From Xanthostigma xanthostigma (taxonomy: Eukaryota; Arthropoda; Insecta; Raphidioptera; Raphidiidae): a DNA stretch of 64,000 nt. The translations under genes and the position numbers were made by a program. Shown here one piece after another: positions 23,751-34,765 of the stretch (position 1 is the stretch's first letter; each line of letters opens with the position of its first letter). Below the pieces are notes generated by a model. The model was not told where the DNA came from. It ran no database searches and saw nothing but the letters and a program-made list of their open reading frames with translations. The DNA is taken from the NCBI GenBank assembly GCA_963575645.1, contig OY754469.1:23144001-23208000 (forward strand), given 5' to 3'.

Positions 23751-24308
23751 TATCGGATAATACACTGTATCTCTGCAATTATATAGTCGTATACATGTGT
23801 TTTAAATAACAAGAAGTAGGTAACTGAACATATGACCAAAAATAATTGCAAAAATGAAACTGACAAAAAAAACTAATCAGCTAATTAGAACTAGGTAGTA
23901 ACTGGCAGACAAAATTGTGCAAGGCATTGACAAATAATTTGGTATTTAAATAAACTGAAGGTAAGACTATAATATTATAGTAAACCACTCGGTCAACTTT
24001 TGACTTTACACTTACATGTGAGTGACAATGAAGTTTTGACGCGAAATCACTTTTTGTAGTATCGAAAAATCTGTATATTATTCAAGGAAATATTGTTTAC
24101 TTTTCAAATTAGTGTACAGATGACAATTTTATAACACTTTTAAATATTCACTTTGTTAATTTGGTGCATACGAATTAAATTATTTTTTTACAGTCTAAAT
24201 AAATAACGTAACATATTTTAAATGGCTAAAAAGCGAACGATTGTAGTTTTTATTGCAGTTACGTATTATTTTCAATTTACTTCGAGGATTTAAATTTGCA
24301 TTTACAAA

Positions 24309-24383
24309 AATCAGTGCAATTTTTAAGAAAACAATAATGTGTCATCATTACACATTTTTGTTTTCTTAAAAATTGCATTGATT
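24309..24383. repeat. Compact 75-base hairpin, pre-miRNA-like
   Basis: Two 34-base arms (24309-24342 and 24350-24383) pair with one G:U and one mismatch around the 7-base loop CATCATT. It lies in the intron about 600 bases before the end of the constant exon's downstream side. Size and shape resemble a miRNA precursor, but a minimal foldback repeat is equally possible and AT content is high. Confidence 0.45.
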
Positions 24384-24909
24384 CTGTTTACTGATTCAAT
24401 TAGTGTCATTTTATTATGAAGGTCACCATAGTGTCGATTTTTTTATCAAGTTAAATTTTATAATAATAACGAATTTAACGTTTGTTTCGATATACGGTTT
24501 CTGTGTGGCTCAAATCCATTTGAAACAATCTGTAAGCATTTGAGACAGATATATTTGTTATATTTTTTTCTGCGCCCAAATGGGTACCAGGATATCATTA
24601 GCGCAAGGTATAAATTGATATAGGTACCTATATGGTTTTTGTCTCAATATATTGGTTACACTTTAAGAACAGAATACGCCATACAGAACTTCGTGAATAT
24701 TTTTTTGCATACTATGTTTGCGAATAGAGAACAGCTTCATCTTAAATTTAAAATAAATAACACATTTTCTGTGGGTTTGTGCACTTTATGACATCTTTTC
24801 TTGCAGAAGTGTCATTAACGACTCTTTGATACTCAGGACCATTTATCAGCTTTGCAACTCGTCAAAATACGTTTTAAATTTTTTTAAATTTAAAAAAATA
24901 AATTCATAC

Positions 24910-24996
24910 CTGAGATAAACCGGGGAATAACTGTCTAAGCACGCCTATCGTTCTTTTGTTTCTTTCTATAAGTTGTTGTTCCGTTTCCACTGTTTC
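24910..24996 (-). CDS. Constant internal exon with an RNKR cleavage site
   Basis: This exon has 87 bases, 29 codons, and is phase 0 at both ends. It lies between an acceptor (TTTGTTACAG) and a donor CAG|GTATGA at 24910/24909. It encodes ETVETEQQLIER, then NKR, then TIGVLRQLFPGLSQ. The RNKR tetrapeptide fits the R-X-(K/R)-R consensus of furin-like proprotein convertases, so the mature chain may begin at TIGVLRQLFPGLSQ, which is then joined to one of four C-terminal parts. It lies 22.6 kb downstream of the signal-peptide exon and 9.2 kb upstream of exon A. Being phase 0, it can splice to A, B, C or D without a frameshift. Cleavage is inferred from the motif only. Confidence 0.72.
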
Positions 24997-26875
24997 CTGT
25001 AACAAAATATAAACAATAAATCATATTATTCGGGACTGAATCTCAACAAAGTCATGTAGTATTTTTTCTTTTGAATATCCTCGCAAAAATGGATTTATAA
25101 TTAATATTTTATATGGCGAAAATAGAAACTGAATTAATATTTCCATTTTTGATGTGAAACTGTTTTAGGCGCGCTGGGGGAGTAAATTGACCTGGATCAG
25201 ATGAACGGTGAACCGCTTTTCTTTTCCGATTTCAACCGGCAGTTAAGAGGAAAACGTGGAAGAATCGTTTCTACTCTCTTTATCAAAGCGTCATGCATCA
25301 CTGTGCAACACATTATAACAGACTGCAATCAATACTCACAGAGCAGGCAACACCTAAATATTTCGCAAAATTTGTAAAAATCCTTAGGCGATGAGGAAAG
25401 CGAGATAAATAAGATGATCATATTCACAAATAAACGGATACATAATATATTAATAAATAAAAATTTCTAAAGTGAACCAGCAATACAAATTGTTCCCTAT
25501 CTAGCAGTAAGCTAATGTACGATGTATATTTTTTGTTATTTTATTATTTCGCATGAATGACCAAGTTGTCAAAAATGCACTTTTAATAATAAAAAAGCGT
25601 CATGCGCATTCTACATGCATGCGTACTATGTGTATCCGTAGCCTTTTCTCTAGTCACGGTAACAAATTCGACATAACCATTTTCTAATCCTGAAATAACA
25701 GAATTGTCAAAAAATGCTAGAGTCAAAGAGGTTTCACTTCGAGCGCGCGAGAGTCTCACGCATACTTTTTTTTAATCATTCTTCATAGTTCTCCTTACCA
25801 TAATTATCTTTAAATTTTTTTCTCAGCTATCTGAATACCAGACTACAATTATGCTTTTTTTAAAATTTAGAATAAACTAGCCTAAGGATATTATAAACAT
25901 TGTTGAAGTTAAACATTTCGTTCATTTTTTTCCGAATTAATGTAACTTTTAGTCTTGACCTTGAAAAACTTTTTTTTATTTTTTGGAACTTTGCGAAATG
26001 GCAGGAAATAAACTGTAAACATTGATACAGTTTTACTATATTCCTGTCTACAAAATTCGTTGAAAATAATATTGTAATATTTAATATTTTTCGGATCACA
26101 ATTTAAAAGAAAGTTAAATTAAGACATTCAACATTTTAAATTGTAGGTACTACAAAATTCAAGGGTATGGTATTAGGTTTACGTTCAAATTTTTTACTTT
26201 TCTCTATAAAAATAGCTGTTCAATATCAAGGTTTCAGCTTAAGTGAAAAATAATAGTAATAAAATATAATTATATTTCAAAATGACTAAAAGAATGTAAT
26301 ATTTTTTTTCAAACAAAGTTACAGATCTTATTATGACCTTTTAAAAATGTTATAACTGTGATAAAATCAACAATACCAGTGACTTAATTCACAATATATT
26401 ATTAATAGTAAGGTATATTTTTTTATTCACTGTAAATGTTAGTTGGCTATTATAATAGGATCAATACCACGAAGATTTATTGTATTGTTTTATTGTTTGA
26501 CACTAGATGTCTGCCCTTCAGACAGAAAATGCATTGTTTCTTGGACTTGTACTGTTACGAAGGTAACGTAGTTAGTAGTTTTGTAATACCTTAGGCGATT
26601 TATATCATGCTGACAGATGATAATATATTTTGCGTAATGTTTTGAATTTGAAGTTCATAGGTATTGCTACTGTTATAAAAATTTTGATCACTTTTTTCAG
26701 AAACTACTAATTTGAAAAATTCTTTCATTGTTTTAAAGCTTACTTCTTCTCGAGCCTCGAGTAACATACGCTATATATTATTACATTATTACATGACGAT
26801 AAAAGAGAGTAAAAGTGAGTGACAATGTAAAGCATTTTGTTTTTATTTTTTGCTTTTGGAACCATTCTATAGCCG

Positions 26876-27330
26876 GGAACACTTTTATAGCATCCGATCC
26901 AGTATCCTCTTGTTTTGTACTAGCTTGCATAGATCGTCGACTGGTCGGTTGATATTGTCTTCTGCAGTCATTCTTGATTGTTCATATTTTACCTGCCTTC
27001 TGCGATCTAGAGCTTAACATTCGCGCAGGATAGAGTACGCTGTTTCTGTCTCCTTGCATTGTTTTTGTAGGTATCCTTTCAGGGCACAGTGCCCTGTTAG
27101 AAGGCCTACCACTAGTAGTTCTTAAGTCATCTTTCGGGATAGTCGTTTAGTGAAAGTTATGTTGTTGTCTGAAAATCTGGATGTTTTATGCTCATTTTTG
27201 ATGAACTCATTTATTTGACTTCGTTCTGTGTTTTTAGACAACTTATGAAGTTGACGATCTTTTACCAGTAAATTCATCTGCTTGTTCGTTGTCGTTGATT
27301 TCTGAGTGTCCCGGGATCCACAATAATGTT
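26876..27330 (-). pseudogene. LINE remnant: RNase H and C-terminal end (jockey/R1 type)
   Basis: Minus-strand translation gives WIPGHSEINDNEQADE (from 27320), matching the W(V/I)PGHS.I.GNE.AD signature of the RNase H domain in jockey/R1/I-type LINEs. A stop (TAA) breaks it soon after. Further on, LLTGHCALKGYLQKQCKET matches the C-terminal (L)LTGH block that normally precedes a CCHC-like motif; the expected paired cysteines are mostly lost. A last open stretch ends at RILDRML and a stop near 26885. Upstream (27340-27560) some frame may continue but is too decayed to assign. Clearly dead. Confidence 0.7.
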
Positions 27331-28251
27331 ACTTTAATTGCATGTAATATGGCCGCAATTATTTAAAAAGTATTGACTGATTTTTTTTATTTTTTCATCG
27401 AGATACTTAAATGGCTTCGGTAACACGGTAGTTAGCTCAGGTACGTACCATCATTGAACCTATTATTATACGCCAACGATGTAAGTTGTAGAGCAAAGAT
27501 TACTGATCTACAATAATCCAGTCTGAAACTATTGCACGACCTTCTCATAGTTTTTTACTAAGATGTCTGTAGATTATTTTTATGTCTACTAGGTTTATCA
27601 GTACATGTCTCAATTTATTATTTCCATTAAGTCCATTTGGTACTTTTACCAGTACTCATATTACAGTCTGGAAACTGAGGTTTAGTAATAGATGAATCAT
27701 GGGAACAATGGGAACTGTTAATATTTTCGCAGTTATCGTCAATGTTAGTTTTTAGTTTTAATTTTTTCATACGTTATCGATTTGTAGCTGTACTCTTTTA
27801 TGCATCGCATTGAGTTGTAGGTAAAAGTGTTATTTATTGCAATCAGTGTATTAACTACACCAGTGATTGGTTACACCATTTTTTTACAATTAAATGAGTG
27901 CACTAACAGTCGAGTGCAAAACTTTCTCAATTTAATACAGGTCGGTTAAACGTTTGCATGTACACTAGTCAATATTTAACAACCAGCTAAGGTTCACACT
28001 TCATCGATGAAAAACATGAAATTGTGAAGGATATTTTTATCTAGTTTTCGATACAAAGAAAGTATAATATATTTTCGTCGTGATTATAAAATATGTAAAT
28101 AATTCTCATATGCAATCAAATCTTCATCGGCAGACACAAAGATTTGTCATGTTAGGATAATTCTTTGACTTACTTCAGCTGCTTATGGTGCACCAAAATA
28201 TTGAAATCATATAATAAATTATTCAAGTACGCACATACATTTGGAAATATA

Positions 28252-28440
28252 GATGAAAATGAGAAGAAATCCTTTCCAAAAAATTTTTATTTTTAATTTA
28301 TTAGTGATAGATTTTTAAGTTATTATGATAATTTTGATGATTTTTATAAAAAAAACAATTCTGAAGATGGATTAATTGTCCGAAAGCGCTCAAATTAAAA
28401 ATAAAAATTTCTTGGAAAGGATTTCTTCTCATTTTTATCA
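28252..28440. mobile_element. Short hairpin element with CTGAAGA...CCGAAA loop
   Basis: Arms 28252-28300 and 28392-28440 are near-perfect inverted copies (AAATGAGAAGAAATCCTTTC). Near the inner edge lies CTGAAGATGGATTAATTGTC then CGAAAGCGCT, similar in layout to the 21038-21207 element though with unrelated arms. Confidence 0.55.
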
Positions 28441-29984
28441 TAAAATAAATTTAATATCGAAATATTACAGCTACTCCTGTAATGAACAGTGGAGGAAAAT
28501 ATCAGATAAATTTGAGAAATTACAAGAATTTGTATTATCTCTGTAAATCAGAAATTCACCCACTAAACGGACATCTCAATCTACTAGATTTGGTGGAAAT
28601 TATAATAACTTGGCAAGCCTGATTAACGTTTGAAACGAATGCACTATAAAATTAAAATTTGCCATGCAGCAGTCTTTGATTTAGCGTTTTGATGTACAGT
28701 TCCGGTGGAAAGATATTCTGCTATTTATGCTTTGTCTTCGGAAATCAAATACTGATAATCTTGTTGCATGTCTGCTATATAATTCCCCTTTACGTTTGGA
28801 TATTAAAAGATAAATTTAATTTTGCACAACCAGTTTGCAGATAATCTCATGGTCAAGTCCTCCATTGTTTAACCTTAACATGTTTCAGGTCAGACATTCG
28901 ACTCCCACAATGCGCCAGTCTTGTGTAGAAAGACGTAAAAATTTAATCGCCATAAAAACATTAACACGAGAACGCATTTTTTTATTTTTTAACAGAATAG
29001 TGAATTGTTAATGAATTCTAAAAAAAATAATTTCTTTAGAATAACTTGTTTAGTTTTAAGCGGTTAGAAATGAATGAATCTACATTTTGAATTCACAAAC
29101 ATTGAATATCTGTTATGAGTTCACCATTTCAACAAAAAATTAGTATTTTTGAAATGTTAAATCACACGATACATTATTCAGCAGGATCGAATAATTGCGG
29201 TAAAAAGAATGTCATTTTTTCAATATGGATGCTTTCAATAACTGCTTGTTTAACGCACTTATATTCTTATTTTAAAACCAATAAAGACAGGTAGTTTTTA
29301 GGTTATAGATATAAGCGTTTTCCTGCTAACGTTTTGTTTATTTTACGCAGGTTTGCAGTTTTTTTACACTTTTTAAATTAATAATCAGAACAATTTTCAG
29401 CTTAATTAGATTGATTTCTTGGAAATATTTATCCGACCTTCTTGAGTACAACTCATAAACTGTGCTGCTCTATTTAAACTAATAATAATTATTATAGACA
29501 GTTAAATCAGTTAAATATTAATCATTTAATTTTTTTGCATATTTATTTTGTCAGAACAAATGTAGGTATAATTAAATACGGAAGGACAGTAATTGTAACT
29601 CTGATATGCGTTAAAGTTGAGTATAGAGTTTAGTTTTAAAATTGGGTGTGGCTCACATATAACTATGGCAATATGCAGTATCAAATCAGTATTCTAAACT
29701 ATACTTTGTCTCGTAAGAAAAGGAGAGAAGGGACATTGATTACTACTTAGTAAGCGCAATACACAATTATTTTTAATACCAATAGGTAATTATTTACCTA
29801 GATTGCACTTATAAGACTACCCAGATTTATAGGAGCTCTCATAAATGTATTAAAAACATTTTTGCTTAAAAATCCTTCATTCTATGTTTTTAATCAACAA
29901 ACTACAAAAAAAATATATATGGGACTGAGTTATTATTTTCACACGTCATGTTTTAGGATATTTCCTATGATATATAAAAAAACG

Positions 29985-30125
29985 CGTTTTTTGTCTACGT
30001 TTGCATAGGCATCACACAAAAACAGATAGGTCAATTTTGATAAAACTTGGTACGTCATCAATTAGTACCCAAAACTTAAAGAACAGCATAAGATTTTCAA
30101 TACAATCGACATTCACGCGCCAATG
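29985..30125 (+). repeat. Fragment of interspersed repeat (tentative)
   Basis: It contains ATAGGTCAATTTTGATAAAA CTTGGTAC, the kind of line seen near the 3' ends of common insect repeats; a comparable line occurs near 59900 (GGACCAATTTTGATGAGACT). Too short and decayed to classify. Confidence 0.28.
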
Positions 30126-30634
30126 AATCATCCGGCAAAACTTAATCAATACATTTTTATTTTAAGTTAAAAGACCTTTATTTGATTTTTTATGAATAAA
30201 TCGTGACATTTGAATTATGAGCAAACATAGGTATATTATGAAAGAAATATTCATATAATATTATGTTACAGGGGTCAAGCAAAGAATCCACTAGTTTGAT
30301 AAATTAATTTTTTTCAATGTTATCTTTTTCTCCTGTATTAAAACACAAGGGATTGGCATGTTTCTAAATTATTATTGAATACCGTCGTCTCTATTAAGTT
30401 GTTCGTTAGGTTAGTTTTTTTTCCTCCTACGCATCTATGTGTATCGTGATGAGTCTGTTAGTAGTTATCATATACTAGGTTACAGAAAGAATTGTCAAAA
30501 TAATTGATTTGACAGTGACCTGAGATTGTGATAATACAATTAGAGTTTTCATACATCAGGAGCAGTCTAAGGTCGTATTCAAACCTCCTGTCATCTAGAT
30601 TCTAGAGCAATAGATTGTACTCACAAAAAAACGA

Positions 30635-30860
30635 TTGTCCTATATACGAAAAGATCGCTTTTCAGGCAAAATTTTGATCAAAATGCGTAGAAAAATGTTG
30701 TTTCGAAGTGGAAACTGTACAAAAAATAATGCTAAATACATGTATACACAGTTTAAGAAAAATATCGTTTTAATCGATCAATTATTTTTCGTGCTACGAT
30801 ATACTATGATTTTCATATTTCAGTTATGTATGTTTACAATCTAAGGTTATTGTTAAATGC
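30635..30860 (+). repeat. Dispersed repeat, copy 1 of 2
   Basis: It shares with 40070-40275 the line TGTACAAAAAA(T)..ATGCT.AATACAT, the line AAAATATCGTTT(T/C)AATCGATC and ATTATTT(T/C)TCGTG. The local open frame of 69 codons is not kept in the other copy, so it is not a gene. Confidence 0.45.
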
Positions 30861-32529
30861 AACCAAGCATTAGTCTGTTTGGTTTGAATTAAGAAATGAA
30901 GCGAAAAGTCTCAGTGACTGTCTCACATTCACTTTTGTTTCTCAACAGCACCACTCATGCTGATACGAAGATCGGACTGGACAGCTAATATACTAATTAT
31001 AAGAGATCTTTAATCAACGACGATGCACAAAAACAGTCATTATTTGTGTTATTCCTAAACAAATTAAAATTAAATGACAAACTATTTTAACGATGCCTCA
31101 CTTAATTATTAATGATAATTTTTGATGGTGCTAATCGTGAGACGCATGTCAAGACCAAAATTTTATTATGCTTGACTTTGGAATAAAACATTAACTTTGC
31201 AATTATTAGAAACTTATAACTGTTAAATGTGTTGTAGCAGTGAATAAAAAATAAGTTGTAACTGATATTATCAATTAGTTCATAAATTATAATTGAAATA
31301 GTTTGCTTGATGGTGATATTTTTTATATCTTTTACTTATGGTCTACATTTCGAAATGATGTCGGAATTGATTAATTTTGAAACATAATACTGGTATACCC
31401 GCTGTAGCAACGAGTATCAAACAAACATTTTATTTCAACTACATGAAACACGTTTCTCAAGTCTAAGATCATTATTTGTTACAGAAGTAACAGTTATATA
31501 TTTCATTATAATTTACACCTATGCCCATAGTCTGAAGTGGCTGATCATAAATTGTATGTCGACTGAGCAATAAAACTGCACGTTCTATGAACCGTTTCTA
31601 ATTAAATAATTAAATTTGTCGTTTTTTTTTGCAACGGATGAGTGCAAATTTATTGAGCAATATTGCAATAATAGAACTATTTAACTGTGTGATGACTAAT
31701 ACAGCGAATCGATCGACACAGTAATATTGGCTACCATAGCGGTTTGTTTGTCAAGTACATTTTCTTGAAATACGAAAGCTTTGTGGACCCGTTGGATCCA
31801 TAGATAAACCTCTGCAATTAAAATTTTTGTTATTTCCTGCTCTCCGTTGTTCTTTGATTGACCATTTATGGTTTATAGTGTCAGAAAGCGATTGCAATAG
31901 TTATTAAAGCTTCTTATTGCAAATGTTTTGAGAAAACTTCATTAAAAAGTGAGAAAAAACGTAACAAAAATGTTTTTACCAAGATTTACATAAATGTAGT
32001 TAACGATCAGTCAAAAAGGCAACCAAATTAACACTAGAGTAAGAAACCCAATAAAAAAATTAGAAAACTGGGTTTTAAGGAAAAATCTGGAAAACTTGGG
32101 CACGAAAACGTGATTTCCAATTTATTATAGTAGTTACAAAACTCAAATTTTCTTTCTCAAAATCTATTCAAGATAGGAAGTTTCAAAGCTTTCTGATGTT
32201 GTAAATTATAATAATCAGTTAAAGAAATTAACAAAATCAACACTAGTGAGCAAGAAATCACTCAAGTTTGAAATTGCGTGGGTTTTTCTACCTTTATAGT
32301 AAGACTAGGAGATTCAATGAACTTCAATAATTTCAAGATGCATTATTACCTTAGAAGTTCTGATTGATTTAATATTTTAGATTTCTTAAAATATGGTGTT
32401 ATTTAAGTGTTTACAACACTTATGAAGAAACAATCAGCACCCGGTTATTTTTTCGGTGTTTTAGAAGGAATTACAAAAAATGCTCCTCTGATTCATTTAA
32501 GAATCACTGCTTTATTTTTGTATCACTTT

Positions 32530-32815
32530 ATGCAATACTAGTAGCGTGGTCATGCTTCGCCCGAATTTATAGATTCCTAAATCTTTCTCGTCGACTTACG
32601 TTGTAAAATTGGTTTCCACGAAAATTGATTTAATTTTAACGCGATAAGCCTATGTCCATCCTGAAGTTCCGTTCTAAATATTGGTGAAAAACATTTTGAA
32701 ATCAGATGAGTAGTTTTGGAAATTACCCTCCGCATATACACAAACTCACAAAATTCGCACTCTCTCTTTATAATATTAATAAGGTTTTTTGTTCTAAATT
32801 GACAAAGAAATAACA
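32530..32815 (+). repeat. Interspersed repeat ending CTCTTTATAATATTAATA
   Basis: It carries GTTGTAAAATTGGTTTCCAC GAAA, also seen at 54360-54560 (CGTTGCAAAATTGGTGTCCA), and ends near CGCACTCTCTCTTTATAATA. Related 3' lines occur near 42600 (CTTTATTATATTAGCC). This resembles very common insect repeats whose 3' end reads CTTTATAATATTAGTATAG. Class not assigned. Confidence 0.5.
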
Positions 32816-33617
32816 GCATATATCGTTAACATCAAAATTTATTTATTTATTTAATTAGGTGTTATCTCATCTTTAACCTGTCCACTTTCCTGTGATTTTT
32901 CAATTATTATCAAAATTTATGATACATACTATATATCCCAGAATTGTATACCAACGCTAATGTTTATTGTTTTTTTAGTACCTACTGTTTTATAACTATG
33001 CAAGATTTATTACTCCACAGACTTTAACAAAATTGTGTCTGAAAAGAAAATATTTAGTTATTTCGGCTACAGTACGTGTAGAATGTAATATAATAAATTA
33101 CTTATTAAACGAAGGTTAAAACTAATTTGACTAATTTAATTAGGAAAAAATAAATTATTACATTTTCACATACGCTAATAAACTTTGATTCAATTGAAAA
33201 TTTTCGATAATTGAAAAACATAAATATAATTAATCATTAATTACAAATTTTGACTCTAATATTGCGTAGGTACCTACTTAATAAATTACAGCACTAAGAA
33301 ATAGCGATTTCGGTCTAATTAAAGAGGGGACCTCGAACCTAAAGTAGGCCAAATCATTTGCAATTTGCATGGCTGTCATATTAATGGCAGCATTAATGCA
33401 TTTCTTGTACAGAATATGTTTTATTGAGGACCCAAAGATTTCTTCATTCTATTACTTTTACGTGTGCAGAATATTTCTTTTGGATTTAAACGATAGCTTT
33501 AGTTACCAGTGTAAATATAATATGTTTTTATACACAGAATTTAAAGAACAAATTGAATAAACAAATTTATGAATATAATAATATAATTTCCGTCATAAAA
33601 TATTTTCTTTTATATTC

Positions 33618-34185
33618 TACTAGCCTTAACGGTCGATCTCGCTCGCAATAATATATTGCGGCTTTTATTGCTCAATCCTCTCAATTTCAAACCTCTCTCT
33701 AAATATTTAATATCTCTAATGAACTAACTAAATTACTAGTGATGGAAAAATATGAATTGCTTTTTGACTTTTTGAAGTTTGAGGCTTTTTGCGATTGTGC
33801 GCTTATCCGTCATGAGGCATAGCCAGAGAGCTGTTAAACATTTTCACACATGATTTCCTATCGACTGAAATTAATTTTATTGAAAGATAGCGTTTCCGTT
33901 ATTGAAATTTTCTAGGACACTGGGGTTTTGAGCCAGTCTTCAATTATTCAACTATTTTTTTCGTTTTTCAATAATCAATTTCATTTTTGCAAAATGTGCA
34001 ACTTAAACATCGCTTCTAATATAGAACCGACCCAGCCAAATGTCTTGGAAAATGTTTTTTAAACTTAAACAGGTATTCCATTCCATTCCAACTTCAAAAA
34101 TATTGACATTTGATATTATAGTATACCTAATAAAGAAATAAAAAACTTCTGATATCGCGTGAGGTGACGCGGGTAATGGCTAGTA
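33618..34185. mobile_element. Possible TIR element with TACTAGCC ends (568 bp)
   Basis: The left end TACTAGCCTTAACGGTCGAT and the right end read from the other strand, TACTAGCCATTACCCGCGTC, match well over the first 14 bases. Both are flanked by TTC, a possible 3-base duplication but weak evidence. Between them is AT-rich sequence with no frame. Confidence 0.35.
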
Positions 34186-34229
34186 TTCAATATTATATTT
34201 GCTATTCGCTGCCATTAAAGGGTACCTAT

Positions 34230-34765
34230 ATCTCTTCTCCGTATGCGCCGAATTTCTCTAAAAATTGTTTTTAAAAATCTTGTAGAATAGAATAATAAAC
34301 CGTTTTGAAAAGTATACCATTAATATGTAAAAAACTACGTTTTAACATATATTTCTGTTGCGCATGCGCCAATTTTTCCCAAAAATAAATTACAAAACTT
34401 TCTTGTAAAATAGAAAACTAGGAAGTTTACAAAAAAAAATTGTTAACGAAACTTTCTTGAAAAAATAAATAGAATAATAAGCCGTTACGAAAAGTATACT
34501 ATTATTATATAAAAAAACACCGTCATAATATATATGTCTTCTGCGAATGCGACGATTTTTGCGAAAAACAAAAGGCTCTTCATATTTGCATACGAAACAT
34601 CCGCCCAAAATTAGGTTTCAATCCGCTCATCTGTTTGACCTGTATCGTGCTCACAAACTAACAGACTCTCAGAGTTTTTCCAAAAATGTTTTTTTTGGAT
34701 TCGGATGACCTCAAAACGAAAAACAATTGTAAAATTTTGAAAAGTGATTTTTGAATTAAACTAGT
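34230..34765 (-). repeat. Dispersed repeat R1, copy 1 (inverted), with internal tandem units
   Basis: On the minus strand it matches 52920-53300 and 62880-63180: shared lines include the CGAACATGATACAGATCAAA CAGATGAG type, AAATTTGGGAGGATGTTT and CAAGAAAGTTTTGT. At its 3' end two related units (34231-34385 and 34450-34565, each with AATAATAAACCGTT-like and AAAAGTATACCAT-like blocks) follow each other. Open frames across the copies are not conserved. Confidence 0.55.

Larger units (their letters stand above)
15663..24909. other. Intron between the constant exon and exon A, with several MITEs
   Basis: About 9.2 kb. It holds a Tigger-type MITE, a tRNA-like fragment, an interspersed repeat (18951-19252), two foldback elements (20137-20617, 23188-23750), hairpins at 21038 and 24309, and a CpG-rich dispersed repeat (21838-22042). 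The stretches 15663-16955, 17901-18950, 19253-20136, 21208-21837 and 22043-23185 show nothing I can support. The cluster lies directly upstream of the first alternative last exon. Confidence 0.5.
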
